NCBI GenBank assembly: GCA_030220185.1
Contig: JASPKZ010003432.1
Coordinates: forward strand, 310,001 to 374,000
DNA from: Diploptera punctata
Taxonomy: Eukaryota > Arthropoda > Insecta > Blattodea > Blaberidae
Reading direction: 5' to 3'
DNA: 64,000 nt
In this document: piece after piece, positions 43,401-53,035 of the stretch
How the letters are laid out: each line of letters opens with the position of its first letter
Numbering within the stretch: position 1 is the first letter of the stretch
Made by a program: the position numbers and the translations under genes
Notes under the pieces: model-generated
Databases searched by the model: none
The model's input: the letters and a program-made list of their open reading frames with translations, nothing else
Told to the model about the DNA's origin: nothing

Positions 43401-43966
43401 ATTTAAATTATAACAAAGCTATTATGAATTGCATATTCTATAGCATTATGCAGTTTTTTTTTTTGACTTGGATGGTTTTTGGAAATACTTCGTTATTTGT
43501 CCCTAACTTAGGTTCAAACCTATAGCTAATTTTTATACTCTTTTAATATGTTAATCTAAAACAAAATACCTATCAAATGCAATTAGAAAACAAAACACAG
43601 TATAACAATGGAGTATACGTTTTTCAGGTTTCCTGTAAATTGCTAAAATATGACGTTCGTGGTTTTTTTGGATAGGAGCTCTTCAATTGTAGTTAATATT
43701 GTAATTAGAATTGTTTAATGAGATGGAAATGTTACTACTTGATTAAATTATCACAAACTTGATGAAACGTAACATTTTAATTGTAGTGTATCAAAATGTT
43801 TGTTTCAATTAAAACTCTAAAGCTAAACTTAATCAAGTTCATTTAAAGGTGATGTTAGTATAACAGGTAAAAAAATCCAACATGTTTTAAATACTTTACT
43901 ATCTTATTTCCTCATAAGAGAAAAAATGCTTGATTTGCTTAAAGAAACACTTCAACCTTCATTCAG
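43401..43966. other. No recognised feature
   Basis: AT-rich sequence between the Penelope-like element and a purine-rich tract. Confidence 0.45.
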
Positions 43967-44515
43967 AAATGCAAAAAAAAAAAAAGAAAACAATATATGG
44001 TGATAAAAATGTATAAGCATAAAAGGTAAATGGTGAAAAAGAATGAAGATAAAAATAAAATAGAATAAAAAGAAAATTATTAATATAGGAAGGAAAAATA
44101 AATGATAAAATATGGGAAGGGAGTAAATAAGAAAAGAGGGAAAAAATTAAAAAAATCAAGAAATAAAAAAGTCAGGAGACAAATACAAAAAAAGAAACGG
44201 AAGACAAAGAGGGCGAAATGAAGAAATGTTTAGAAAGAGAAAGAAGAAAATTAGAGAAAATAGACTGAAATAGAGGGCGAAAAAGTAAATGGATGAAAAG
44301 AACAAAAAGATTACAACTGCAAGACCGAAACAAAAAGTGGTCAAAATGAGAAATAAGGCGAAAAAATAAAAGAGGAACTTGAAGTAGACTTTTAGGAGAT
44401 ATTAAAAATGGACAAAAAATCAAATAAAATGAAAATAGAAAGAAGAACACAACGAAAACAGAAAATGGACAGAATAATAAAGGAAATGAAAAGAGAACCA
44501 GAATCATGTATAGAA
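43967..44515 (+). repeat. Purine-rich (A/G) strand-asymmetric tract, ~550 bp
   Basis: The plus strand is overwhelmingly A and G with few pyrimidines, with irregular words such as 'agaaagagaaagaagaaaat'. The F/S/L-rich minus-strand frames are translations of this bias. No exact tandem period is seen. It abuts the palindromic tRNA-containing array beginning at 44531. Confidence 0.8.
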
Positions 44516-44530
44516 ATAGAAATTACCCTA

Positions 44531-45449
44531 TTTTTACACGCTTTATATTAGCTTGACCTGTATCTATCTATGTGACGGAATCTTTCAATGCGTTTTTTCA
44601 CCCACTTAAAATCATTGGATCGCCTTGAAACTTTGTATACTTGTGAAGGACCCGTGACAATAATTTCATTTTGTTTTTTCTAAAATCCTAGCCAGAATCA
44701 TCAGAAAATAAAAAACAAGTGTCTTTGTGTCTATGTAACGGAATCTTTGAACACGATTTTCACCCACTTAGAAACATTGGACCGACTTGAAACTTTGTAT
44801 ACTTGTAAAGGACCCGTGACAATACAATAATTTCATGTTTTGTTTCTAAAATCCTGGCCAGAATCATCAGAAAATAAAAAAAAATAGGTTGCGGACTTGT
44901 CAACTTTTTAATCAATCGTTGTAAGAGCTCAGTTGGTAGAGCGGTGAACTGTAGTGGTATATAATTTCAGTAATCCATAGGTCGCTGGTTCAAATCCGGC
45001 TGGGAGGGATTTTTTAGAAGAGTATTACTTTTAGCTCATACTACACTAGTATTGAAGATATTTTTATTTTTATCTTATTCTGTAAGATATTAAAACTAAA
45101 AAATAAAAAATAAACAATAGTTTTAAAAAATTAAAACAACACGCTTTATTAGAAAACCGAACTAAAAAATGAAAAATAATTTTAATTTCCAACACGCTTG
45201 AGATAAAATTAAAGTGGTCAACAAAAAAATCATCTCCAACACATATAGAATAAAACTAGAGTTATCAACAAAAAGAAAATAATTTTACCATCAAAAGCGT
45301 GGAGTGCTCTATATCAATTAATATATTTCATAATAAACAGATATTGGTAAAAATAAAGTCTTTAAGAACAAAATGTAAAAATCATAAAAAGCACCCCACG
45401 CTTTTGATGGTAAAATTATTTTCTTTTTGTTGATAATTCTAGTTTTATT
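44531..45449 (+). mobile_element. tRNA-Tyr-containing palindromic element, unit 1 (right arm truncated)
   Basis: Order: terminal head 'tttttacacgctttatatta' (44531) with 'gcttgacctgtatc', two ~163-bp direct units (starting near 44574 and 44737), tRNA-Tyr-like sequence (44916-45009), T-run, AT-rich flank, left arm (about 45107-45305), loop, and the start of the right arm. It stops at about 45449, where the next unit's head begins. No protein is encoded. Confidence 0.85.
44916..45015 (+). tRNA. tRNA-Tyr-like sequence with intron, copy 1 (probable pseudogene)
   Basis: D arm and A box 'gagctcagttggtagagcgg', anticodon GTA at 44951-44953, an 18-nt intron at 44955-44972 placed after position 37 as in eukaryotic tRNA-Tyr, and a T arm with B box 'ggttcaaatcc' (44987-44997). 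The acceptor stem is not complementary, so it is unlikely to be a charged tRNA. One base change weakens the anticodon stem (GTGAA for GTGGA). Six T follow (45010-45015), enough for Pol III termination. Confidence 0.8.
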
Positions 45450-46236
45450 ACATGCTTGACCTGTATCTATCTATCTATCTATCTATCCATCTATCCATCT
45501 ATCTATGTAACTGAATTTTTCAATGCAATTTTCACCCACTTAAAATAATTGGATCGACTTGAAATTTTGAATACTTGTAAAGCACCCGTGACAATATAAT
45601 AATTTCATATTTCTTTTCTAAAATCCTGCCAGATCATCAGAAAATAAAATAAATAATAGTTTTAAAAAACTAAAACAGCACGCTTTATTAGAAAACCGAA
45701 CTCAAAAATGAAAAATAATTTTAATTTCCAACACGCTTGGGATAAATTTAAAGTGGTCAACAAAAAAATCATCTCCAACACATATAGAATAAAACTAGAG
45801 TTATCAACAAAAAGAAAATAATTTTACCATCAAAAGCGTGGGGTGCTCTATATCAATTAATATATTTGATAATAAACAGATATTGGTAAAAGTGAAGTCT
45901 CTAAGAAGAACATGTAAACGTCATAAAAGGCACCCCACGCTTTTGATGGTAAAATTATTTTCTTTTTGTTGATAACTCTAGTTTTATTCTATATGTGTTG
46001 GAGATGATTTTTTTGTTGACCACTTTAAATTTATCCCAAGCGTGTTGGAAATTAAAATTATTTTTCATTTTTGAGTTCGGTTTTCTAATAAAGCGTGCTG
46101 TTTTAGTTTTTTAAAACTATTATTTATTTTTTATTTTTTAGTTTTAATATTTTACAGAATAAAATAAGAATGTAAATATATTTAAATTCCATACTATTGT
46201 AGTATGAGCTAAAATTATTACTCTTCTAAAAAAAAA

Positions 46237-46330
46237 TCCTCCCCAGCCGGATTCGAACCAGAGACCTATGGATTACTGAAATTATATACCACTAGTTCAC
46301 CGCTCTACCAACTGAGCTCTGACAACGATT
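46237..46330 (-). tRNA. tRNA-Tyr-like sequence with intron, copy 2 (pseudogene)
   Basis: Minus strand. The A-box block and intron are as in copy 1. The anticodon region has lost two bases (CTAG where CTGTAG is expected), so no tyrosine anticodon remains. The B box is 'ggttcgaatcc'. Nine A on the plus strand (46228-46236) give a T-run on the transcribed strand. Confidence 0.78.
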
Positions 46331-46853
46331 GACTAAAAAGTCGACAAGTTCGTAACCTATTATACCAGTTTCAATGTTTTTGATTTTCTGATGATTCTGG
46401 CCAGGAATTTAGAAATAAAATATGAAATTATTGTAGTGTCACGGGTCCTTTACAAGTATACAAAGTTGGAAGTCGATCCAATGCTTCTAAGTGGGTGAAA
46501 ATCGTGTTCAAAGATTCCGTTACATAAATACAAAAACACTTTTTTTGATTTGATGATGATTCTGGCCAGGATTTTAGAAAATGAATATGAAATTATTGCA
46601 TTGTCACGGGTCCTTTACAAGTATACAAAGTTTCAAGTCTAGCCTATGTTTCTAAGTGGGTGAAAATCGGGTTCAAAAATTCCGTTACATAAATACAAAA
46701 ACACTTTTTTTGATTTTCTGATGATTCTGGCCAGGATTTTAGAAAATAAATATGAAATCATTGTATTGTCACGGGTCCTTTACAAGTATACAAAATTTCA
46801 AGTCGATCCAATTATTTTAAGTGGGTGAAAAACGCGATGAAAAATTCAGTTAC

Positions 46854-46940
<87 letters not shown>
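46854..46940. repeat. (GATA)n microsatellite
   Basis: About 21 uninterrupted GATA units at the inner edge of the element's inverted head. The left side of the same element has the complementary (TATC)n at 45460-45505. Confidence 0.97.
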
Positions 46941-46970
46941 CAGGTCAAGCTAATATAAAGCGTGTAAAAA

Positions 46971-48115
46971 AGTGTCTTTGTATTTATGTAACGGAATCTT
47001 CGAACACGATTTTCACCCACTTAGAAACATTGGGTAGGCTTGAAACTTTGTATACTTGTAAAGGGCCCGTGACAATACAACAATTTCATATTTATTTTCT
47101 AAAATCCTGGCCATAATCATCAGAAAATCAAAAAAGTGTTTTTGTATCAATGTAACGGAATCTTTCAACGCGATTTTCACCCACTTACAAATATTGGATA
47201 GACTTGAAACTTTGTATACTTGTAAAGGACCCGTGACAATGCAATAATTTCATATTTATTTTCTAAAATCCTGGCCAGAATCGTCAGAAACTCAACAAAA
47301 GTGTCTTTGTATTTATGTAACGGAATCTTTGAACACGATTTTCACCCACTTAGAAACATTGGATCGACTTGAAACTTTGTATACTTGTAAAGGGCCCGTG
47401 ACACTACAATAATTTCATATTTTGTTTCTAAAATCGTGGCCAGAATCATCAGAAAATCAAAAAAATTAAAACTGGTATAATAGGTTGCGGACTTGTCGAC
47501 TTTTTAGTCAATCGTTGTAAGAGCTCAGTTGGTAGAGCGGTGGATTAGTGGTATATAATTTCAGTAATCCATAGGTCGGTGGTTCAAATCCGGCTGGGCA
47601 GGATTTTTTTTAGAAAAGTAATACTTTTAGCTCATACTACAATAGTATCGAATTTAAATATATTTACATTTTATCTTATTCTGTAAAATATTAAAACTAA
47701 AAAATTAAAAATAAATAATAGTTTTACAAAACTAAAACAACACGCTTTATTAGAAAAACAAACTAAAAAAATTAAAAATAATTTTAATTTCCAACACGCT
47801 TGGGATAAAGTTAAAGTGGATCAACAAAAAAATCATCTCCAACACATATAGAATAAAACTAGAGTTATCAACAAAAAGAAAATAATTTTACCATCAAAAG
47901 CGTGGGGTGCTTTTTATGATTTTTACATTTTCTTCTTAGAGTCTTTACTTTTACCAATATTTGTTTATTATCAAATATATTAATTGTTGGAGATGATTTT
48001 TTTGTTGATCCACTTTAACTTTATCACAAGCGTGTTAGAAATTAAAATTATTTTTCATTTTTTTAGTTTGTTTTTCTAATAAAGCGTGTTGTTTTAGTTT
48101 TTTAAAACTATTACT
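46971..48115 (+). mobile_element. tRNA-Tyr-containing palindromic element, unit 3
   Basis: Three direct 163-166-bp units (from 46990, 47153 and 47319), tRNA-Tyr-like copy 3 (47511-47602), flank, left arm to about 47910, loop, then a right arm with an internal deletion ('taattgttggagatgattt' joins loop to mid-arm near 47985), ending at about 48115. It begins directly after unit 2's terminus without its own head. Confidence 0.85.
47511..47611 (+). tRNA. tRNA-Tyr-like sequence with intron, copy 3 (pseudogene)
   Basis: The same layout, with B box at 47581-47591 and a run of eight T at 47604-47611. The anticodon loop has lost three bases (GGATTAG instead of GGACTGTAG), while the intron word and both promoter boxes are unchanged. 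Confidence 0.78.
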
Positions 48116-49171
48116 TATATGATTCTGATTCTCTCTTTTCATCTCTATCCCTCAAGTTCCAAAGTTCGAGGATTCAAACCGAGCGATATCAATACGTAAC
48201 AATCCTGAGGAAGTAATATCCTGGGGAAGTAAAATAATGAGTACCTGTTGTATATACATGGAACATAAAATAAACTCAAGTCAAAAATAAGAGAATTCTG
48301 AACAAACTTTGTCGGCCCTTTAATGACCCTAAACAGTTAAAGAACATCGTTAAATAAAGTACTTCTTCTTCTTCTTCCTTCCAAGTATTAGGCCAAGGCC
48401 TGTTACGATCCTATAGAAAATTTTCCCTCCAGAGTTTGCGGGAAATTCTCGTATAAGACTTGAAAGCATAATAATAGTCCCTTCGATTGGTTGCTGGCCA
48501 AAGGAAGGCAAGACCAGTGATGGGTCTGCCATCTTATAGCCTCTGGTCAGGCTTTTCTGGAGAAGAAAAGAAAATAAAGGAAAGAAGAAATGGAAGAAAG
48601 GAAAGACTCCCTAGCCCTCGGATGCCCTAATAGCGTCGGAGTCGAAAAAACAAGAGTTAACCAAGAGAGGTCAGATAGTAAAGTTAAAAGAGTGCAAAAC
48701 ACAAGTAAGTGGAAGAAATGTTTGCTCAGCTTGGGCACCTTGTGGTCGCCATCCACATATCCCCTAGATGAGGACCCCTGAGGCTATTACCATGAAAGTA
48801 ACGTAAAGAGAACGGAATAATAAAAAATAAAGGTGAAAAGTGATAAATTGAACGAAAAGACAAATGGTTAAAGTGTAAAGGGAACATAAGGGAAAATCAG
48901 AAACCTAAAGAGGAATAGAGAGAGAATATTGGAGTCCGTTAAACACATATTGAAGCAATAGCAAAGAGCTGGTTGTCTGTACACAGTAGCAAGTAGCGTT
49001 ATGGCTAACGAATTTGATGAAACAGACTTTACATAGCGATAGAGAATCATACAGAATTATTTATTTGCGTACATTATCCAACCTCTGAAGGCATGAACCG
49101 TTTCTATTGACCTAACAACTTGCAACACATATACACCTGTATACCAAACACACATGTCCACATAACAAGAT
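48116..49171. other. No recognised gene; partly purine-rich
   Basis: 48355-48600 contains 'cttcttcttcttccttcc' and 'ttaggccaaggcctgtta', perhaps part of a further dispersed repeat. 48540-48960 is A/G-rich on the plus strand. The 60-70-codon frames have no motif. Confidence 0.4.
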
Positions 49172-49400
49172 TGTATTTAACATTTTCCAATACTGTTATT
49201 TTAACACAGTTACAATAATGGAACATATTATAATGATATTGTGAAAAGAAAAATTAATGTCTGAACCAGGAGTCGAACCGTGGACCTCTCATTCTCCGTA
49301 GGAATGTGCAGTCCACTACACCATTCTAGACTTGGTACAAATATCATTATACTATATTATTGGAACTGTGTTAAAATAACAGTATTGGAAAATGTTAAAT
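49172..49400 (-). mobile_element. Foldback element with ~59-bp arms and tRNA-like core
   Basis: The arms 49172-49232 and 49341-49400 are inverted copies ('ttttaacacagtt' / 'aactgtgttaaaa', 'ccaatactgttatt' / 'aataacagtattgg'). The core 49258-49335 is tRNA-like on the minus strand: 'tggtgtagtggactgcaca' (A box), an anticodon-type stem CATTC/GAATG, 'cggttcgactcc' (B box), and partial pairing of GTCTAGA with TTCAGAC. A second copy of the core lies at 49561-49638 on the plus strand. Whether the tRNA-like core functions is unknown. Confidence 0.75.
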
Positions 49401-49539
49401 AATATCGTTTACTGCTTATAAAACTGGTGGTGTAATATTCTCAAATATAGACACTTCTAAACGAAGCCGGCCGTTGGCGATGGTAGTGACACCAACCTGG
49501 CAGTGGACGAAACGAGAATAATAGATATATATATGTAAA

Positions 49540-49695
49540 AAGAATTGTTAAGTGTTTGTTCCAAGTCTAAAATGGTGTGGTGGGCTGCACACTCCTACGG
49601 AGAAGGAGGGATCCACGGTTCGATCCCTGGTTCAGACAATTTTTCTTTTCACAATATCATTATAATATTATAAGAGTATTTATATTTCAAATTTA
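49540..49695 (+). mobile_element. Second, partial copy of the tRNA-core foldback element
   Basis: The core at 49561-49638 reads 'ccaagtctaaaatggtgtgg' ... 'ggttcgatccctggttcaga', followed by 'ttttcttttcacaatatcat', which equals the inner part of the 49.2-kb arm. The outer arm parts are absent. It lies inverted, about 230 bp from copy 1. Confidence 0.7.
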
Positions 49696-49708
49696 GATAA
49701 AATTTAGT

Positions 49709-49882
49709 ATTATGGCCTCACTATGATGGTTATCCGTTTATATAAAAAACCGGTGTCGCGCAACAATGCTTGACAATGCGGAATTATGGTGGCGGTAGTC
49801 GGCATCTTTGTATTTAATTATATATAGCAGCTGCGGGGAAACAAAGCGAGCCGCTGGACAACCATCATAGTGAGGTCATAAT
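49709..49882. mobile_element. Small MITE with 27-bp TIRs
   Basis: 49709-49735 and 49856-49882 are inverted copies with two mismatches ('cctcactatgatggtt' / 'aaccatcatagtgagg'). The interior is 120 bp with no ORF. The family is unknown. Confidence 0.8.
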
Positions 49883-49944
49883 AAGTTAACTTTAGTAGCA
49901 TATTAATTTAATTAAAATTAATAATAGTTCACTACTGTCATCCC

Positions 49945-50452
49945 AACTTCTCTCAAAAATGTTAAATTGAAATTATATAAAACCGTCATTCTTCCATTTA
50001 TATAATATGGACGCGAAATATGGACTCTTACTTTAAGGGAGGAGAAAAGATTACGAGTATTTGAGGATAAAGTTCTCAGGAACTTTTTTGGACCAAAGAG
50101 AGATGAATAGACAGATGAATGGCGAAGACTAGATAACAGTGAGCTACATGATCTTTATGGGAAATCAAATATAATAAGAACAAATAAGTCTCGTAGATTG
50201 TGATTGGCAGGACATGTGGCACGACTGGAGAATAAAAAAAGGGGCACGGAAGTTTTTGTAGGAAAACCAGAGGGAAAACTCCCAGTTGGTAGATCAAGAA
50301 TGAGGTGAGGGAGTAACATTAACATGATTTGAGGGAATTTAGAGTATACAGGGGATGATTGGAAAATATTAGCACAGGATAAGGATGTGTGGAGAGCTTA
50401 CGTCCACGCAGCCATAACCTACGGGTTCGGTAGTGCCAGTGAGTTAGCTACT
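49945..50452 (+). pseudogene. RTE-like LINE 3' fragment, decayed
   Basis: The plus strand shows traces of LKL.KTVI, 'ggagaaaagattacgagtat', 'ccagagggaaaactcccagt' (GKPEGKLPVGR) and the terminal 'gtgccagtgagtta'. Stops and indels are present. Collinear with 19556-20060 reversed. Confidence 0.8.
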
Positions 50453-50454
50453 TA

Positions 50455-50639
50455 ATAGTTCACTGCTATAGTCTTAGGGGTAGTGTCGTCTTGTATTCGC
50501 AGCAAACCCGGTTCAAATTCCCGGTATACACAAGTTTTCTGGCTGATTTTTTCAAGGTTTTTACTCATATGTAAGGAGAGAAAGGAAATATTAAGGCCAA
50601 AATTTTCCGATCACCATCCGGCCACTATAATCATCTGTA
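50455..50639 (+). mobile_element. SINE family A copy, cut by the next element
   Basis: Diverged head, B-box-like 'ggttcaaattcc', 'tcatatgtaagga' and 'ccactataatcatctgta'. The 3' end is interrupted at 50640 by the TIR element. Confidence 0.65.
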
Positions 50640-51570
50640 GAGCCCGAATTTGTATGCGAAAGGCCTAGTTTTGGTTTTACGCATTAAAAAGGCTAATGGG
50701 TGCGGAAATGATATACATCGTTGACGGGGACCGGTCACAGACAATTTGATGCGATATTTGATTAATGCATGTAGAAATGCATAATCGCGGGGGAAATGCT
50801 TATTTTAGCATTTTCAATGCAAAAAATGCATATTTTATGCGTAAGGGTGACTATTAAAATGTAAATTTTCCCTTCAGCTAATTACTAGTAATTAATTATT
50901 AATTAATATTTTTAAATTAATAAAGTTTCTGCAAACAATTAATTGGATATAAGCGTAACGTGTATATTTACATCTGTGCAAGAGAGGAATACCCGTAGGC
51001 CTTGAGAAATAATAGTACGGTATTGCTAAAATCGCAATTAGATAGGCTTAGTGAAATATTAAATAACATTTCTGACTACAATACAATTTATCATAAGTAA
51101 TGCCACGAGTGATTTCCAAATGATCGATAAATTCACGACACACGAAGTGAGGAGTGAATTTATCTAGAGAATTTTGAAATCAAGAGTGGCATTTGTTAGG
51201 ACTATTTAACGAATACAATTAAGTTCTTTAAAAAATAATGATTTGAATATAGTTACCGGTGTTTTAAAATATTTATATAGTTAATGTAAACGGCGATGTT
51301 TGAAAACAAATTAGAAATGTGAGGTTATGTATATTCACTGCAAATCGATATTATTTATTGACAAATAGGATCGCAATATTGTAAGAATGCACTCTAGTGA
51401 AGAAATAATGAAACACATCAAACTATTATAATCAACATTATAGGTTAATCATTTATATTTTGAATAAACAACTCAGTAAAATCACTGAATCTATTCATTA
51501 TTTGCTATATTCAATGTATTTGTTGGAGAAAAATAATGGTCTAACCTGTTCAGAATATTAAACAAGGAGG

Positions 51571-51668
51571 AGCTTTCTTTATCACAAAAGCAGGAACTGA
51601 TAAAGAGAAATCGATAAAGAGCTTTCTTTATCACAAAAGCAGGAACTGATAAAGAGAAATCGATAAAG
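51571..51668 (+). repeat. Perfect 2 x 49-bp tandem duplication
   Basis: The unit begins 'agctttctttatcacaaaag' and recurs from 51620 without a difference. Confidence 0.95.
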
Positions 51669-52037
51669 AGCGAGGTGAAACACGACTGTCATTGGTGTAA
51701 TACAGAATTCATTGAAACGTGATTGGTCATTTACTACCATTTGCGACACGAGTTAAATAGTCAAATTAACAAAATGCTCTCTTGTGATGGTGAAAAAAAC
51801 TGTAACCGAAGAGGAATTCCCCTGAAGGAGAACTGTGGTGTTTTTCACATGCACCTGTGACATCATGTGATGTAGACAGGACATTTTTGTTGTATAAAAC
51901 CTTCTTCACTGACATATGAAGGAGTTTCACACAAGAAACCCTCATGAAAATCTTCCTTATCTGCTAAAACAGCCAGAAATATGGTAAGATTACCCACAAA
52001 GCAAATAACTTATTTGATTTTATTACTATATGTTTTT

Positions 52038-52241
52038 GCATATTTAGGATGCATATTTTCTACACTTTCCATGCATATTCGTAAGCATATTTAGTACTTT
52101 ATTTTGCATATTTATGATGTATATTTTCTACACTTTCCATGCATATTTGTAAGCATATTTAGTACTTTATTTTGCATATTTAGGATGCATATTTTCTACA
52201 CTTTCCATGCATATTTGTAAGCATATTTAGTACTTAATTTT
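52038..52241 (+). repeat. 3 x 68-bp tandem array
   Basis: Units start at 52038, 52106 and 52174, with a few substitutions. Each contains three GCATATT-type words. Confidence 0.95.
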
Positions 52242-52271
52242 GCATACAAATCCGGGTTCTAATCATCTGTA

Positions 52272-52804
52272 TCACATTCGCCCAATTGGCTGTGTCGTGT
52301 GGCGAGGGGCATGTAAAAGTAGGCCTACCTACAAATAGAGAGAAATTAAGGAAAACAAAAAATAATGGTCAATAAGTATATGCCTTCAAGTGATTTGATT
52401 AATATTATTGAATCATAGCACACATTTATCAGATTTTAACCAAAATAATAATTACTTCCATACTTTTTTATAACATCCATTTTTAAAATAATTTAAATAG
52501 GCCTATTCTAATTCACAGTCTTACAAATAGAAGCAAAATAAGTGTATTTTTACTGAAAAAATATACAGAGTGGAACAGAACTCGACCGACGAACTTTCAC
52601 AGATATTCAAGGAACTTTATCCGAGTGTTTCGATATAAGGTACCCATAATCTCCGGTGACGTATTACAAAATAATATGGTATTGATGTGTTAGGCAACTA
52701 GAATTGTCCTTTGCAATGTGATTAAGCAGGCAGAGCATTTTCGTTTCGATACAAGTTAGTAAGGTTATCGATTAGTATAGCCTAGAGGTTTCAGGGTTCA
52801 AACT
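52272..52804. other. No recognised feature
   Basis: The end of the SINE interrupted at 50639 may continue for a few bases after 52271. The rest is AT-rich with two TAGGCCTA words (52320 and 52498). Confidence 0.4.
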
Positions 52805-52857
52805 GTGTCTCTAAATATTTACGTTCTGGACGCTGCCAAAGGTATAGTTCGGTATAA

Positions 52858-53030
52858 AAATAATAATATGATTATTATTGTTACTAATATTATTATTATA
52901 ACTATTATTATTATTGTCACTATTATTGATATTATTATTACTATTACTACTATTATTATTACTGCAATTACTATTATTACGGTATTACTATCATTATTAC
53001 TATTACTAATATTATATAATAATAGATAAC
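52858..53030. repeat. Degenerate (ATT)/(ACT) microsatellite
   Basis: About 170 bp of trinucleotide repeats with frequent ATT to ACT changes. Confidence 0.9.
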
Positions 53031-53035
53031 TTGGT

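Larger units (their letters stand above)
45450..46970. mobile_element. tRNA-Tyr-containing palindromic element, unit 2 (both ends)
   Basis: Left: 'gcttgacctgtatctatc' and (TATC)n, one 163-bp-type unit (from about 45512), then directly the left arm (45642-45845). The loop is 45846-45929 (84 bp) and the right arm 45930-46134, a nearly perfect ~200-bp inverted repeat. Then the inverted flank, a minus-strand tRNA-Tyr-like copy (46237-46330), three inverted 163-bp units (about 46360-46855), (GATA)n and the inverted head ending at 46970. The left side lacks its tRNA copy and extra units, so a deletion has made the palindrome asymmetric. Confidence 0.88.
50628..52271. mobile_element. 1.6-kb TIR element with 12-bp flanking duplication
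   Basis: The element spans 50640-52259. Its ends are inverted: 'gagcccgaatttgtatgcga' at left, 'tgcatacaaatccgggttc' at right. 'taatcatctgta' flanks it at 50628-50639 and 52260-52271. No ORF above 60 codons exists inside. Subterminal parts are rich in GCAT words. Near the right end is a 3 x 68-bp tandem array (52038-52241), and in the interior a perfect 2 x 49-bp duplication (51571-51668). It is non-autonomous with no superfamily assigned; 12 bp is longer than most DNA-transposon TSDs. Confidence 0.88.

Noticed and set aside
43959..44507. Minus-strand frames rich in F, L and S resembling membrane proteins
   Set aside because: They come from the purine-rich tract read in antisense; no start context or motif.
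52038..52241. Regularly spaced repeats as a CRISPR array
   Set aside because: The units are contiguous tandem repeats without spacers, in a eukaryotic transposon.
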